64,000 nucleotides of DNA, from positions 48,177-112,176 of the forward strand of contig CACGEW010000003.1 of NCBI GenBank assembly GCA_902572345.1. Reading direction: 5' to 3'. Positions 31,601-41,099 of this stretch are shown here, in pieces. This stretch comes from an uncultured Pelagibacteraceae bacterium. Its GTDB lineage: Bacteria; Pseudomonadota; Alphaproteobacteria; Pelagibacterales; Pelagibacteraceae. Numbering within the stretch: position 1 is the first letter of the stretch; each line of letters begins with the position of its first letter. The position numbers and the translations under genes are program-made. The notes under the pieces were generated by a model. That model was not told the DNA's origin. It made no database searches and saw nothing but the letters and a program-made list of their open reading frames with translations.

Positions 31601-32962
31601 ATGGATTTAACAAAAGGTTCTATTTGGCAATTATTGAGACAAGTTACCATACCAGCTAGCACCGGATCTCTTTTTCAAACATTTTACAATCTTGTTGATA
31701 CATATTTTGCGGGTAGAATTTCACCAGAGGCTCTAGCAGCGATAGCAAAATCTTGGCCAATATATTTTATTGCAATTGCAGTAGCTGTTGGTATTGGAGC
31801 TGGTACCACGGCGCTTATTAGTAACGCTATTGGAGCAAAAGAAGATAGAAAAGCATCAATGTATGTTGCTCAGTCAATTGTTTTAGCAATTGCAATTTCT
31901 ATTTTTGTAACTCTCTTTGGGCTAAATTTTTCAGACGAACTTTTAAGAATAATGGGATCAACTGAAGAAAGTATAATTTTAACACAAGAGTATTTAGATA
32001 TAATATTTTTTGGTGCTATAATTGTTTTAGTGCAGTTATCTTTGAACGGGACACTTAATGCACAAGGCGATACAAAAAGCTATAGAAATGTACTTATATT
32101 TACTTTCTTTCTAAATATTTTTTTAAATCCGTTATTTATTTTTGGATATGGATTTATACCTGCATTTGGAATAGCTGGTTTAGCTATAGCAACAATAGTA
32201 TCTCAATGTGTAGGTTTAATTTATTTAGCTAATAAAGTTTATAGCTGTAAATTGAAAAAATATTTAATGGTTGAATGTTTTAAACCTAAGTTAGATTACT
32301 TAAGTACTTTATTTAAACAGTCAGTTCCTATTATGTTTACTATGTTAATGATTATGTTTGGAGTGTTTAATATTTTCTACTTCGTTGGTCAATTTGGTGA
32401 ACTAGCAACGGCAGGTTACGGTACAGCAGTAAGAATTGAGCAAGTTTTACTTCTTCCTGTAATTGGTTTGAACACTGCGGTTTTATCTATAGCTGGTCAA
32501 AATTTTGGAGCTAAAATGCATTTTAGAGTTAAGGAAGTATATGCAAAAGCATTGATGTTTGGGTCTGGATTCATGGTTTTGGCTGGTATTTTTGTCTATC
32601 TAACATCTGAAATAATTATTTCTTTTTTTACCAGTGACTCTCAAGTCATTCAAAGTGGGGCACTATATTTACAAGTTGCAGCTTTAATTGGTCCAGTTTA
32701 TCCAGTATTTTTTATAACTTCAGCTTTATTTCAAGCGCTCAAAAAACCAATTTACAGTTTGTATATGACAATACTAAGACTTACCATCATCCCATTCTCG
32801 TCACTTTGGTATGTGATAAATATAAGAAACGGTGAATACCAAGATATATTCTATACAATTTTAGTTACAAATTGGATGATGGGCTTAGTTGTATTAACGT
32901 TTGTTCCATTCTTTTTAAAAAATAAATTTAGAATGACCTTTAAAAAATTATTTGTATTTTAA
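31601..32962 (+). CDS. MATE-family multidrug/cation efflux transporter
   Basis: 12-TM MATE protein, MDLTKGSIWQLLRQVTIPASTGSLFQTFYNLVDTYFAGR; ORF-track start (31547) lies inside trhO. Confidence 0.92.
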   Translation: MDLTKGSIWQLLRQVTIPASTGSLFQTFYNLVDTYFAGRISPEALAAIAKSWPIYFIAIAVAVGIGAGTTALISNAIGAKEDRKASMYVAQSIVLAIAISIFVTLFGLNFSDELLRIMGSTEESIILTQEYLDIIFFGAIIVLVQLSLNGTLNAQGDTKSYRNVLIFTFFLNIFLNPLFIFGYGFIPAFGIAGLAIATIVSQCVGLIYLANKVYSCKLKKYLMVECFKPKLDYLSTLFKQSVPIMFTMLMIMFGVFNIFYFVGQFGELATAGYGTAVRIEQVLLLPVIGLNTAVLSIAGQNFGAKMHFRVKEVYAKALMFGSGFMVLAGIFVYLTSEIIISFFTSDSQVIQSGALYLQVAALIGPVYPVFFITSALFQALKKPIYSLYMTILRLTIIPFSSLWYVINIRNGEYQDIFYTILVTNWMMGLVVLTFVPFFLKNKFRMTFKKLFVF

Positions 32963-33682
32963 TTTATTTTCTAATTTTCTGACAAAGTATGAAACAACTA
33001 GAATTAGCAATAAATATTCCAATATTAAAAAAGTATAAATTTCCAGAGGTCTATAAGTTGTCGTAACAAGCTCATTTGCTTTTCTTGTTAAATCACCAAT
33101 ACCAATAATAGATACTAGTGAAGACATTTTTAAGACATATACAAATTGATTTCCCATGGCAGGCAGTACTACTTTAATTGCTTGAGGCAAGATTACAAAT
33201 CTCATTTTTCTCCAGAAATCCATTCCTAAAGACTCGGATACCTCATGTTGGCCCTTAGATATTGAATTTATCCCCGCTCTAAAAATTTCTGCTTGAAAAG
33301 CACTTTCACTTATAGTCAAAGCGATTATACCTGAAACAAATGGAGAGAAACTCACACCCATCATTATTGGTAGGCCATAATAAATCCAAAGAATTAAAAC
33401 TAATAATGGAATAGCTCTTACAATTTCTACATACGTTATATTAAAATAACTTAGAAATTTATTATTTGACAGAGAAGGAAGAGCTACGATCAAGCCAATA
33501 ATCATTGCAAGAATGATTGATACAACTGAAATATAAATAGTTGTAGTAATACCACTTATTAAAAATTTTAGATTAGTTAAACCCTCTATGTTTTCAGGAC
33601 TTAAGATATACCAGCCCCATTCATAATTTGAGCTACAACCTTGTAGTAAAAATAATAGAGCAATTATTTTTAAAAATTTCAC
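32948..33682 (-). CDS. Amino-acid ABC transporter permease (His/Gln/Glu family) with lipoprotein-like N-terminus
   Basis: EIVRAIPLLVLILWIYYGLP, EXXR-type ESAFQAEIFRAGINSISKGQHEVSESLGMDFWRKMRFVILPQAIK; N-term MKFLKIIALLFLLQGCSSN. Confidence 0.9.
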   Translation of the reverse strand: MKFLKIIALLFLLQGCSSNYEWGWYILSPENIEGLTNLKFLISGITTTIYISVVSIILAMIIGLIVALPSLSNNKFLSYFNITYVEIVRAIPLLVLILWIYYGLPIMMGVSFSPFVSGIIALTISESAFQAEIFRAGINSISKGQHEVSESLGMDFWRKMRFVILPQAIKVVLPAMGNQFVYVLKMSSLVSIIGIGDLTRKANELVTTTYRPLEIYTFLILEYLLLILVVSYFVRKLENKLKYK

Positions 33683-33723
33683 TAATTGACTATATTTGTT
33701 AATTGAGGGTATTGAAACTTAAA

Positions 33724-34494
33724 TTATAAGCTCTTTAAGTTATACTTAGCTAGTAATCGTTTGAAAAATCCTGAAGATTGTTTTTTCTTTATCCAATTGC
33801 TGACATAATCGTTCCAAACTTTATCACCTTTTGGAACCATCATAGCCAAGAACGCTGGATTTTTTTCACCATCTGGTACAATGGCCAATTGAGGATATTT
33901 AATTACTAATTTGTTAGCTTCTGTTGAACTTGTGATATTACCGTCAGCTCTGCCGGCAAGCACTTCTTGAAAGTCTCTAGCAGGCGCTTCTACTGATTGT
34001 AATTTTGATTTTGGAAAAAATTCTTTTGCTTTTTCTTCTTGAGACGTACCTAACGTAGTAGCTATTTTAACATTTTTATTGTTTAAAGAGTCCCAAGTTG
34101 GAAATTTTTTTAAGTTTTTTTTTAGTACTAAAGGAACAGTTCCGTATTTGTAATATGTAGCTGTAAAACCTGCTACCTCAGCTCTTTTAGGTGTTTTAGT
34201 TACGCTAGTAGAAATATCATATCTGTCCGCAGTTATACCAGCAACAATAGTCTTCCACTCAGCAGGAACAAATTTTACTTTTACACCTAAATCTTTAGCT
34301 AACTCTTTCATCACATCTATATCAAAACCTTTGTACTTGTTTGTAGCAGGGTCTTTCATTGACATTGGATCCCAGTCTCCTGTAGTTCCAACTCTTAACT
34401 CGCCACTTTTTTTGATTGAATCTAATTTAGATGCTGCTTGAGCGCTTGTCGTTATAAGTAATATTAATAATGCTGAAAAAATATTTTTAATCAC
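33724..34494 (-). CDS. ABC transporter substrate-binding protein, polar amino acid / cyclohexadienyl-dehydratase-like family
   Basis: Signal peptide [68 protein letters not shown]. Confidence 0.88.
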   Translation of the reverse strand: MIKNIFSALLILLITTSAQAASKLDSIKKSGELRVGTTGDWDPMSMKDPATNKYKGFDIDVMKELAKDLGVKVKFVPAEWKTIVAGITADRYDISTSVTKTPKRAEVAGFTATYYKYGTVPLVLKKNLKKFPTWDSLNNKNVKIATTLGTSQEEKAKEFFPKSKLQSVEAPARDFQEVLAGRADGNITSSTEANKLVIKYPQLAIVPDGEKNPAFLAMMVPKGDKVWNDYVSNWIKKKQSSGFFKRLLAKYNLKSL

Positions 34495-34569
34495 ATTTAT
34501 TTAATAGCTAATCCTCTCCTTTTTTTCGATTTGCAATTTGACCCACTTAATTAACTTAAATCATAGGGG

Positions 34570-34599
34570 TTGACTGAAGGGCAGTTTTTCAGCTATAAA
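34570..34599 (+). promoter_or_regulatory. Putative sigma70-type promoter of umuDC (-35 TTGACT, 18 bp, -10 TATAAA)
   Basis: TTGACT at 34570-34575, TATAAA at 34594-34599, upstream of umuD ATG at 34619. Confidence 0.65.
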
Positions 34600-34614
34600 G
34601 AACAAAACAAGAAC
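34600..34614. promoter_or_regulatory. Putative LexA (SOS) box GAAC-N7-GAAC
   Basis: GAACaaaacaaGAAC, reverse complement of the alphaproteobacterial LexA motif GTTC-N7-GTTC; directly after the -10 and 4 nt before the umuD start. Confidence 0.75.
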
Positions 34615-34618
34615 ATTT

Positions 34619-35011
34619 ATGAAGCTAACAATACCATTTTATTTACATAAAGTAGGAGCCGGATTTCCATCACCAGCAACCGATTATATTGAGGATGATA
34701 TAGATTTAAACTCACACTTAATAACAAACGCACCGGCTACTTTTATTATAAGAGTCCAAGGAAAATCTATGACTAACGTCGGTATATACGATGGAGATTT
34801 ATTAATAGTAGATAAAAGTTTAAACCCAAAAAATTTTTCAACAGTAATAGCAAACGTTAATGAAGAACTTGTAGTAAAAACTTTAATCAAGAGCAAAGAA
34901 ACTAACTATCTAACATCTGGGTCTAAAAATACATCAGATAGAATTAATTTAACAGATAATCTAGAAATTATAATTTGGGGGGTAGTGACATATGTCATTC
35001 ATAAACAATAG
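34619..35011 (+). CDS. umuD: UmuD-like S24 peptidase, DNA polymerase V accessory subunit
   Basis: Ala-Gly cleavage site ([15 protein letters not shown]), catalytic Ser in VQGKSM, Lys in VVKTL; followed by umuC. Confidence 0.93.
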   Translation: MKLTIPFYLHKVGAGFPSPATDYIEDDIDLNSHLITNAPATFIIRVQGKSMTNVGIYDGDLLIVDKSLNPKNFSTVIANVNEELVVKTLIKSKETNYLTSGSKNTSDRINLTDNLEIIIWGVVTYVIHKQ

Positions 35012-36269
35012 TAAAAAAAAAATTGCTCTTGTTGATTGTAATTCTTTCTACGTTTCATGTGAGAGATTATTTAATCCTAAAATAAGAAATGTGCCCGTTG
35101 TTGTACTATCAAATAATGATGGCTGTGTAATATCAAGATCAACAGAGGCTAAAGCATTAGGAATTAAGATGGGAGAACCATATTTTAAAGTTAAAGAATT
35201 AGTTAAAAAAAATAATGTTCAAATATTTTCTTCTAACTATTCATTATACGGTGATCTATCTAGGAGAGTAATGAGAGTATTAAAAGGATTTTCAGATAAA
35301 ATAGAAATTTATTCAATAGATGAAGCATTTATAGATTTATCACACATAAAAGATGAAACGACAGAAAAATATGGTAAAAAAATTAGAGAAAGAGTTCTTA
35401 AGTGGACTGGAATTCCAACAAGCGTTGGTATCTCATGTACTAAAACTTTAAGCAAAGTTGCAAATCATGTTGCAAAAAAAAATAAAGCTGGTGTAATATT
35501 TTTAAAAGAAAATATCGATGAAACTTTAAAAAATTTTGAAATTTCAGATGTATGGGGAGTTGGTCGACAACTATCAAAACTATATATTAAAAACAGAATT
35601 GATAATGCATATAAACTAAAAAACATATCTAACACCTGGGTAAAAAAAAGCACAAATGTATTAGGCGCTAAAACAGTGATGGAGTTGAGAGGAATACCTT
35701 GTATTGATTTAGAAACAGAGGAAACAAAAAGAAAAAGTTGTTGTGTATCAAGATCTTTTGGAAAAAAAGTTGAAAGTTTAGATAAATTGAAAGAGTCCAT
35801 AACAACACATTGCTTGAATGCAGCAGAAAAAGTTAGGACAGATAAACAAACTACAAGAGCGGTGACAGTATTTATTAGAACAAGTCCCTTTGATAAAAAT
35901 AGAAAGTATTATTCAAACTCTATAACAATCGAGCTACCAGTAGATACTAATAATAGCTTAGAGCTAGTAAAAACTGCCTTAAATGGATTGGAAAAAATTT
36001 ATAAATATGGATATTTTTATCAGAAGGCTGGAATTATTTTATCAAAATTAAAAAATTCATCAGAAAAAGAATTAAACTTGTTGGCGCCCATTTTAGAAAA
36101 TAAATCAAAAACATTAATGAAAGCAATAGATTTTACTAATGCAAAATATGGACGTAATGCAATAAGTATAGCTCAAGCAGGAATAAATAATGATTGGAAA
36201 ATGCGTAGAGAACATTCATCAAAAATAGATACAGCATCATTTGACTCACTACCTAAGATAAGTATATAA
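34992..36269 (+). CDS. umuC: DNA polymerase V catalytic subunit UmuC (Y-family)
   Basis: [51 protein letters not shown]. Confidence 0.96.
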   Translation: MSFINNSKKKIALVDCNSFYVSCERLFNPKIRNVPVVVLSNNDGCVISRSTEAKALGIKMGEPYFKVKELVKKNNVQIFSSNYSLYGDLSRRVMRVLKGFSDKIEIYSIDEAFIDLSHIKDETTEKYGKKIRERVLKWTGIPTSVGISCTKTLSKVANHVAKKNKAGVIFLKENIDETLKNFEISDVWGVGRQLSKLYIKNRIDNAYKLKNISNTWVKKSTNVLGAKTVMELRGIPCIDLETEETKRKSCCVSRSFGKKVESLDKLKESITTHCLNAAEKVRTDKQTTRAVTVFIRTSPFDKNRKYYSNSITIELPVDTNNSLELVKTALNGLEKIYKYGYFYQKAGIILSKLKNSSEKELNLLAPILENKSKTLMKAIDFTNAKYGRNAISIAQAGINNDWKMRREHSSKIDTASFDSLPKISI

Positions 36270-36270
36270 A

Positions 36271-36340
36271 GTAAGCACGGGGTGTCTAGAAGACTGAGAT
36301 TAAACCCGACGAACCTGACCGGTAATTCAGTGAGGGAACT
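36271..36340 (+). ncRNA. TPP riboswitch (THI element)
   Basis: CGGGGTGTCTAGAAGACTGAGATTAAACCCGACGAACCTGACCGGTAATTCAGTGAGGGAACT matches the conserved blocks GGGGTG..CTGAGA..ACCC..GAACCTGA..GGTAAT..GAGGGA; sits just upstream of a transporter start codon. Confidence 0.9.
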
Positions 36341-37789
36341 ATGGAAACAATATATTTATCAATAAAATCATCATTAACAGTAACTATTATAGTTGGCCTT
36401 TTTTTTATCGGACTAGGGTATTTAAACTCAAAAAAAACTATCGATAACAGAAAATATATAATTGGAAATAGAGACGAAAATACATTTTCATTAACAACAA
36501 GTTTGGCAGCCTCTGCTTTAGGAGCATGGATACTATTTGGTCCAGCTTCAGCCGCTACATGGGGAGGTTTTGGAGCAGTAATAGGATATGCATTAGGAAC
36601 GGCAACTCCAATGCTATTATTATATAATTTTGGACCTAAAATTAGAAAAGAGTTTCCCAGAGGTCTTTCCTTAACAGAATTTATAAAAAAACGGTTTGGC
36701 ATGGGAATACTTAAATTAAGCTTATTTTTAATATTATTTTATTTAATTATTTTTTTGATAGCTGAAGTTACCGCAATAGCTTTTCTATTAAACTTTATCT
36801 CTAAAACTCCATTATGGATTACAGCAGGAATAACCTTAATAATATGTTTACTTTATATTTTAAGAGGAGGGTTCAAGCTTTCAATAATAACTGACAAGTA
36901 TCAATTCATGATAATAGCAGTTCTGATATTTGCTTCTGTGATTTTAATTCTTGGAAACTTAGAGATTAATAGTTTTAAACTAATCAAAGAAAATTCACCA
37001 AATCTTATTAATAGTAAATATTTACCTAATTATACAGCTGGTCTTACTTTTTTTATAGCAGTAGCTGCAACAAATTTATTTCATCAAGGTAACTGGCAAA
37101 GAGTATTTGCTGCTAAAAACAATTTAATATTAAAGAAAAGTTTAATTTATTCGTCATTAATAACATTCTTGATAGTTTTATGGATGGGATACACAGGGCT
37201 TATTTCTTTTTCTTTGAATTCAAAAGTAATATCAGATTTAGCTTTTTTTGAGTTAATATTATCAAAAAATTATTTATTAATTGTATCAATTTTAATTTTA
37301 GCCTTGGCCTTAACATTAAGCACAATAGATACTTTAATAAACGCTATATCAAGTATACTTATCGTAAATGGCAATCAAATTAGTAAATCAATTTTTGGGA
37401 GCTCTTTAAAGAAAAAAACAAATTATATAATCTTACTTATATGTATTTTAGTTTTTATTTTAGCATCAAAGGGATTTAGTATTTTATATTTATTTTTATT
37501 AGCAGATTTATTCTGTTGTGCGGCAGTAGTAACAATTTTTTATGGTTTTTTTAACAAGAAAATTGATTCCCAATTGTCATATTTATCTATAATAAGTGCA
37601 TTAGTTTTAGGAATATTATTTTTTCCAAGCACAGATTTTAGATCAAGTATATTAGTAGGAAATTTATTACCAATAGAATTTTTTAGTTCAGTTATTACCA
37701 CTAATTTACTTTTTATTTCTTTTGGAATAGCAATTATTACTCAACTTTTTTGTATAATATTTTATTCTTTACGAAGTTCGTTTAAATAA
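36341..37789 (+). CDS. thiV: Sodium:solute symporter family protein under TPP riboswitch; candidate thiamin-precursor (HMP) transporter ThiV
   Basis: SSS-family topology (ASALGAWILFGPASAATWGG...), preceded directly by a THI element; gene name by analogy with published SAR11 ThiV. Confidence 0.78.
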   Translation: METIYLSIKSSLTVTIIVGLFFIGLGYLNSKKTIDNRKYIIGNRDENTFSLTTSLAASALGAWILFGPASAATWGGFGAVIGYALGTATPMLLLYNFGPKIRKEFPRGLSLTEFIKKRFGMGILKLSLFLILFYLIIFLIAEVTAIAFLLNFISKTPLWITAGITLIICLLYILRGGFKLSIITDKYQFMIIAVLIFASVILILGNLEINSFKLIKENSPNLINSKYLPNYTAGLTFFIAVAATNLFHQGNWQRVFAAKNNLILKKSLIYSSLITFLIVLWMGYTGLISFSLNSKVISDLAFFELILSKNYLLIVSILILALALTLSTIDTLINAISSILIVNGNQISKSIFGSSLKKKTNYIILLICILVFILASKGFSILYLFLLADLFCCAAVVTIFYGFFNKKIDSQLSYLSIISALVLGILFFPSTDFRSSILVGNLLPIEFFSSVITTNLLFISFGIAIITQLFCIIFYSLRSSFK

Positions 37790-38634
37790 ATTATTACAGC
37801 TAACCAAATAAAAATAAACGCTATTAACTCATCAACAATTAAAGGTTCATTAAAATAATATAATCCTAAGAAAAATTGTGCTGTTGGTGTTAGAAAAAAT
37901 ATCATACTTGCTGGTCCAATACCTATTAATTCAAACCCCTTTGTGTACCAAAAAAGAGGTATCAAAGTCATTAAACCTGCCCAAAATAGATAAAAGGAAA
38001 GCAATGGTTCATTACTAGAAAAAATATTTAAATTATTATTTATTAGAAAAACAAAAAGAGTAATTGCAATAGGCGTTAGCAATAACGTTTCTACAAGCAA
38101 ACCAATATCTGAAGAAACTTTTACTTTCTTTCTAATTAACCCATATAAACTAAATGTAAGAGCTACAGTAATTCCAATCCAAGGAACCTCACCGAGTTTA
38201 ATGAGAAAATAAATTAATGCTATTATAACTAAAATGACTGAAATAATTTTATTTCGATTATACTTTTCTTTTAAAAAAATTATTCCAAGAAACACACTTA
38301 GGATTGGAAAAATATAATATCCGAGAGCCGAGTCTAGAAGATTATTAGTGCTTACTGCATAAAGCCATGTAAACCAATTTATTGAAACAAGAAGACCTGT
38401 TAAAAATAAGATAAGAATGTTTATTTTATATTTTATTATTTTTTTAAATTCACTCCATTTTGTGTAATAGGATGTAGTAATAACTAACAATAATGCTGTC
38501 CAAATTGTTCTGTGAATTGTTAATTCTAAAGGGGACGCGTAAGAGACAAATTTAAAGTATATAACGCCAATTATACCCCACCAAAGAGAAGCACCAACTG
38601 TAAAAGAGATTCCTTTAAATAAATTTTTCTTCAT
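37762..38634 (-). CDS. rarD: RarD/EamA-family (DMT) transporter
   Basis: KGISFTVGASLWWGIIGVIYFKFVSYASPLELTIHRTIWTALLL. Confidence 0.88.
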   Translation of the reverse strand: MKKNLFKGISFTVGASLWWGIIGVIYFKFVSYASPLELTIHRTIWTALLLVITTSYYTKWSEFKKIIKYKINILILFLTGLLVSINWFTWLYAVSTNNLLDSALGYYIFPILSVFLGIIFLKEKYNRNKIISVILVIIALIYFLIKLGEVPWIGITVALTFSLYGLIRKKVKVSSDIGLLVETLLLTPIAITLFVFLINNNLNIFSSNEPLLSFYLFWAGLMTLIPLFWYTKGFELIGIGPASMIFFLTPTAQFFLGLYYFNEPLIVDELIAFIFIWLAVIIYLNELRKE

Positions 38635-38703
38635 TTGACCATTTTTTTGATTGATTTATAAGGTAATTAACTAATAAATAGAACTAAATTAGCTTGTTTA
38701 AAA

Positions 38704-38795
38704 GGAAGAGTGGGTGAGTGGTTTAAACCAGTTGGTTGCTAACTAACCGTACGAGTAATATCGTACCGAGAGTTCGAATCTCTCCTCTTCCGCCA
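38704..38795 (+). tRNA. tRNA-Ser (anticodon GCU), CCA encoded
   Basis: Acceptor GGAAGAG/CTCTTCC, loop TTGCTAA, long variable arm CGTACGAGTAATATCGTACG-like, TTCGAAT T-loop, discriminator G + CCA. Confidence 0.95.
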
Positions 38796-38800
38796 CAAAT

Positions 38801-41068
38801 TTAATTAAAATAACTGTCAATTTTAACTGGTTCTTTGCTTAGGATATATTTGTAAACATTTATATTCTCTAAAACTCTTTGAACATAATTTCTAGTTTCT
38901 TCAAATCTTATCTGTTCGATCCAGTTTATATAAGACAGTTGACCTTTGGATGGATCACCATTAACCCTTCTCCAGGTTTTGACACGATTAGGTCCAGCAT
39001 TGTAAGCAGCTATAGCAAATGGGTAAACACCATTATAATCTTCAATTAAAGAATTAAAATAATATGAACCTAGTTTTATATTATACTCAGGATCTTTGGT
39101 TAAACCACTTATGCTATAAGGAAGCTTTGCTTGTTTAGCTACAATCTTAGCAGTGTATTTCATAAGCTGCATCATTCCTCTAGCACCAGCCCAACTGTTA
39201 GCGCTTTTATCAAATTCACTTTCCTGTCTAATTATAGCTAGGATAACTTCAGCCTTTGGCATAGTTTTATTATTAATTTCTTTAGGTGTTGCAATAATTG
39301 GATAGTTATATTTATTGTAAAATCTCTTTTCATAAGATGCTTTTTTTGAAATTTGTATAGCAAAATCATATCTTTCTAAACTTGATGCTAAATCTGCTGC
39401 TAATACTTCACTACCTTTCTCTATATTAAGATTAGCCAAATGTTTAAAAATATCTTTTCCCAATTGAGTGGCATTGAGTTCTTTTAATAAAATTAAATGC
39501 CTAATTAATTTATTCTTTTTAAATTCTTTCTCATATTCCTTATCAAAAAAACTTTGGTCTTTAAGTTCAAAATTTCCACCTGGATTAATTTTATTAAATG
39601 CAAGTTGACCATAATATGTCATTGGGAATTCAGCTGCTTCAGAGAAAAATTGTTTTGATAATTCTGTTTCATTGAGCAATTCATATGATTCACCTAACCA
39701 ATAAGCACCTCTTGCTAAACTAATTGGATATCCAACGTTATTATAAAAATTTTGAAAATGATTTATTGCGTATTCTGGAGAATTTAAAAAAGTTAATGCT
39801 ATCCATCCAGACAACCATTCTGCTTCAGCAAAAGAAGGACCTGCAGATAATGCATGTTCACTAGAAATTTTGTATGCAGTTTTATATCTTTTTTTGTAGA
39901 TTAAGTTTCTTACAACACTTTCTCTTTGATCCCACCATTTATCAGGACGCACCATTTGACTTTCTGTTTTTAAAGAGTTTCTATACAAAATCTCTAGTGA
40001 TCCATCTAATCTTCCTCTTCGATTTCTCCATCGAAGCCTATCAAATTCTAACCCTGGATCTTCTTTAAGGTATTGAGGAACTTTGGAAATAGCATTGTCT
40101 ACACCGTAAGAATTACTCATTAATATTTGTCTTGCGTTGTATAGAGCTCTTTGATCTTTAGGCAAGTATTTCAACATTCGCTTAAGATCCCAATATTTCC
40201 TTTCCCATGCTAAATAATCAGCTCTTTTTATATGATCATCAGAGTCAATAAATTTTTTAAATTTCGCTCTGTAATATCCTAAATCATTTTTTCTGATAGT
40301 AGCTGTAATCCAACCTTCTTTTATAAATTCTTTCACCTTTTCAGTTTTACCCTGCTCAAGATAAGCCTCTGCTAACTTTATTTTACCAATTCCACCAAGG
40401 GGAGGATATTTTTCAAACCAATTGATCACAGAAGTAGGTGAGTTATTTCGTAAATAAATTTTTTCTTCGGCCAAATATCTTATTCTATTAATTCTTGGAT
40501 AGTCTTCATTTTGTTCAATAAATTTTTTATACTCAGAAAATGAGGCACCGTTTCTAGTTGTTTTAAGATGCATCCAAGTAATTAGATTTCTAAACTCTCT
40601 ATCCTTCACTTTTGAAGCGCTTTTTAATGCACTATTCCATTTTTTATCTTTAATGAATTGAATAGTTTCTTTTGCCCTATCAAAATCTTTTTGATTTAAA
40701 ATTGATGATTTTTCAGCTGTCTCATTTTTAGATTTATAAATAGATGGCTTTTTTTGTGGAAAAACAAAAGAACTTTTCTTTTTAATTATTTCAACTTTTT
40801 TAACTTCTTTTTTTTCTTGAAGATTAGCTTTTTTATCTTCGACAACTGCTTTCTGTTTTTGAGTAACACCTTTTTTTTGATCTTTTTCTTGAATAGTTAA
40901 TGGCTTTTTTTGAGGTAAGGTAGTTGAAAAACTCTTTCCTGGGTCTTTATTAATTTTTTTAAATATTGATGGTTTTTCTTTAGGAAAAAGGAATTGTTCA
41001 TCTGAATAACTACGACCAATAGATAAAATAAATGTTATTACTACTAGACTAATTAATTTATTGGTCAT
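38801..41068 (-). CDS. slt: Soluble lytic murein transglycosylase (SLT family)
   Basis: AIIRQESEFDKSANSWAGARGMMQLM, YNIKLGSYYFNSLI, FAIAAYNAGPNRVKTW; signal peptide. Confidence 0.93.
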   Translation of the reverse strand: MTNKLISLVVITFILSIGRSYSDEQFLFPKEKPSIFKKINKDPGKSFSTTLPQKKPLTIQEKDQKKGVTQKQKAVVEDKKANLQEKKEVKKVEIIKKKSSFVFPQKKPSIYKSKNETAEKSSILNQKDFDRAKETIQFIKDKKWNSALKSASKVKDREFRNLITWMHLKTTRNGASFSEYKKFIEQNEDYPRINRIRYLAEEKIYLRNNSPTSVINWFEKYPPLGGIGKIKLAEAYLEQGKTEKVKEFIKEGWITATIRKNDLGYYRAKFKKFIDSDDHIKRADYLAWERKYWDLKRMLKYLPKDQRALYNARQILMSNSYGVDNAISKVPQYLKEDPGLEFDRLRWRNRRGRLDGSLEILYRNSLKTESQMVRPDKWWDQRESVVRNLIYKKRYKTAYKISSEHALSAGPSFAEAEWLSGWIALTFLNSPEYAINHFQNFYNNVGYPISLARGAYWLGESYELLNETELSKQFFSEAAEFPMTYYGQLAFNKINPGGNFELKDQSFFDKEYEKEFKKNKLIRHLILLKELNATQLGKDIFKHLANLNIEKGSEVLAADLASSLERYDFAIQISKKASYEKRFYNKYNYPIIATPKEINNKTMPKAEVILAIIRQESEFDKSANSWAGARGMMQLMKYTAKIVAKQAKLPYSISGLTKDPEYNIKLGSYYFNSLIEDYNGVYPFAIAAYNAGPNRVKTWRRVNGDPSKGQLSYINWIEQIRFEETRNYVQRVLENINVYKYILSKEPVKIDSYFN

Positions 41069-41099
41069 AAGTTAAGACTTATTTATCTTATTTTGTTTT

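Noticed and set aside
36286-36702. 138-aa minus-strand ORF over the riboswitch and thiV start
   Set aside because: Opposes the TPP riboswitch and the transporter; no conserved motifs
38700-38800. tRNA-Ser as an integration site for a mobile island
   Set aside because: No integrase, attachment-site duplication or phage genes seen nearby; only the accessory-like gene set to its left is suggestive
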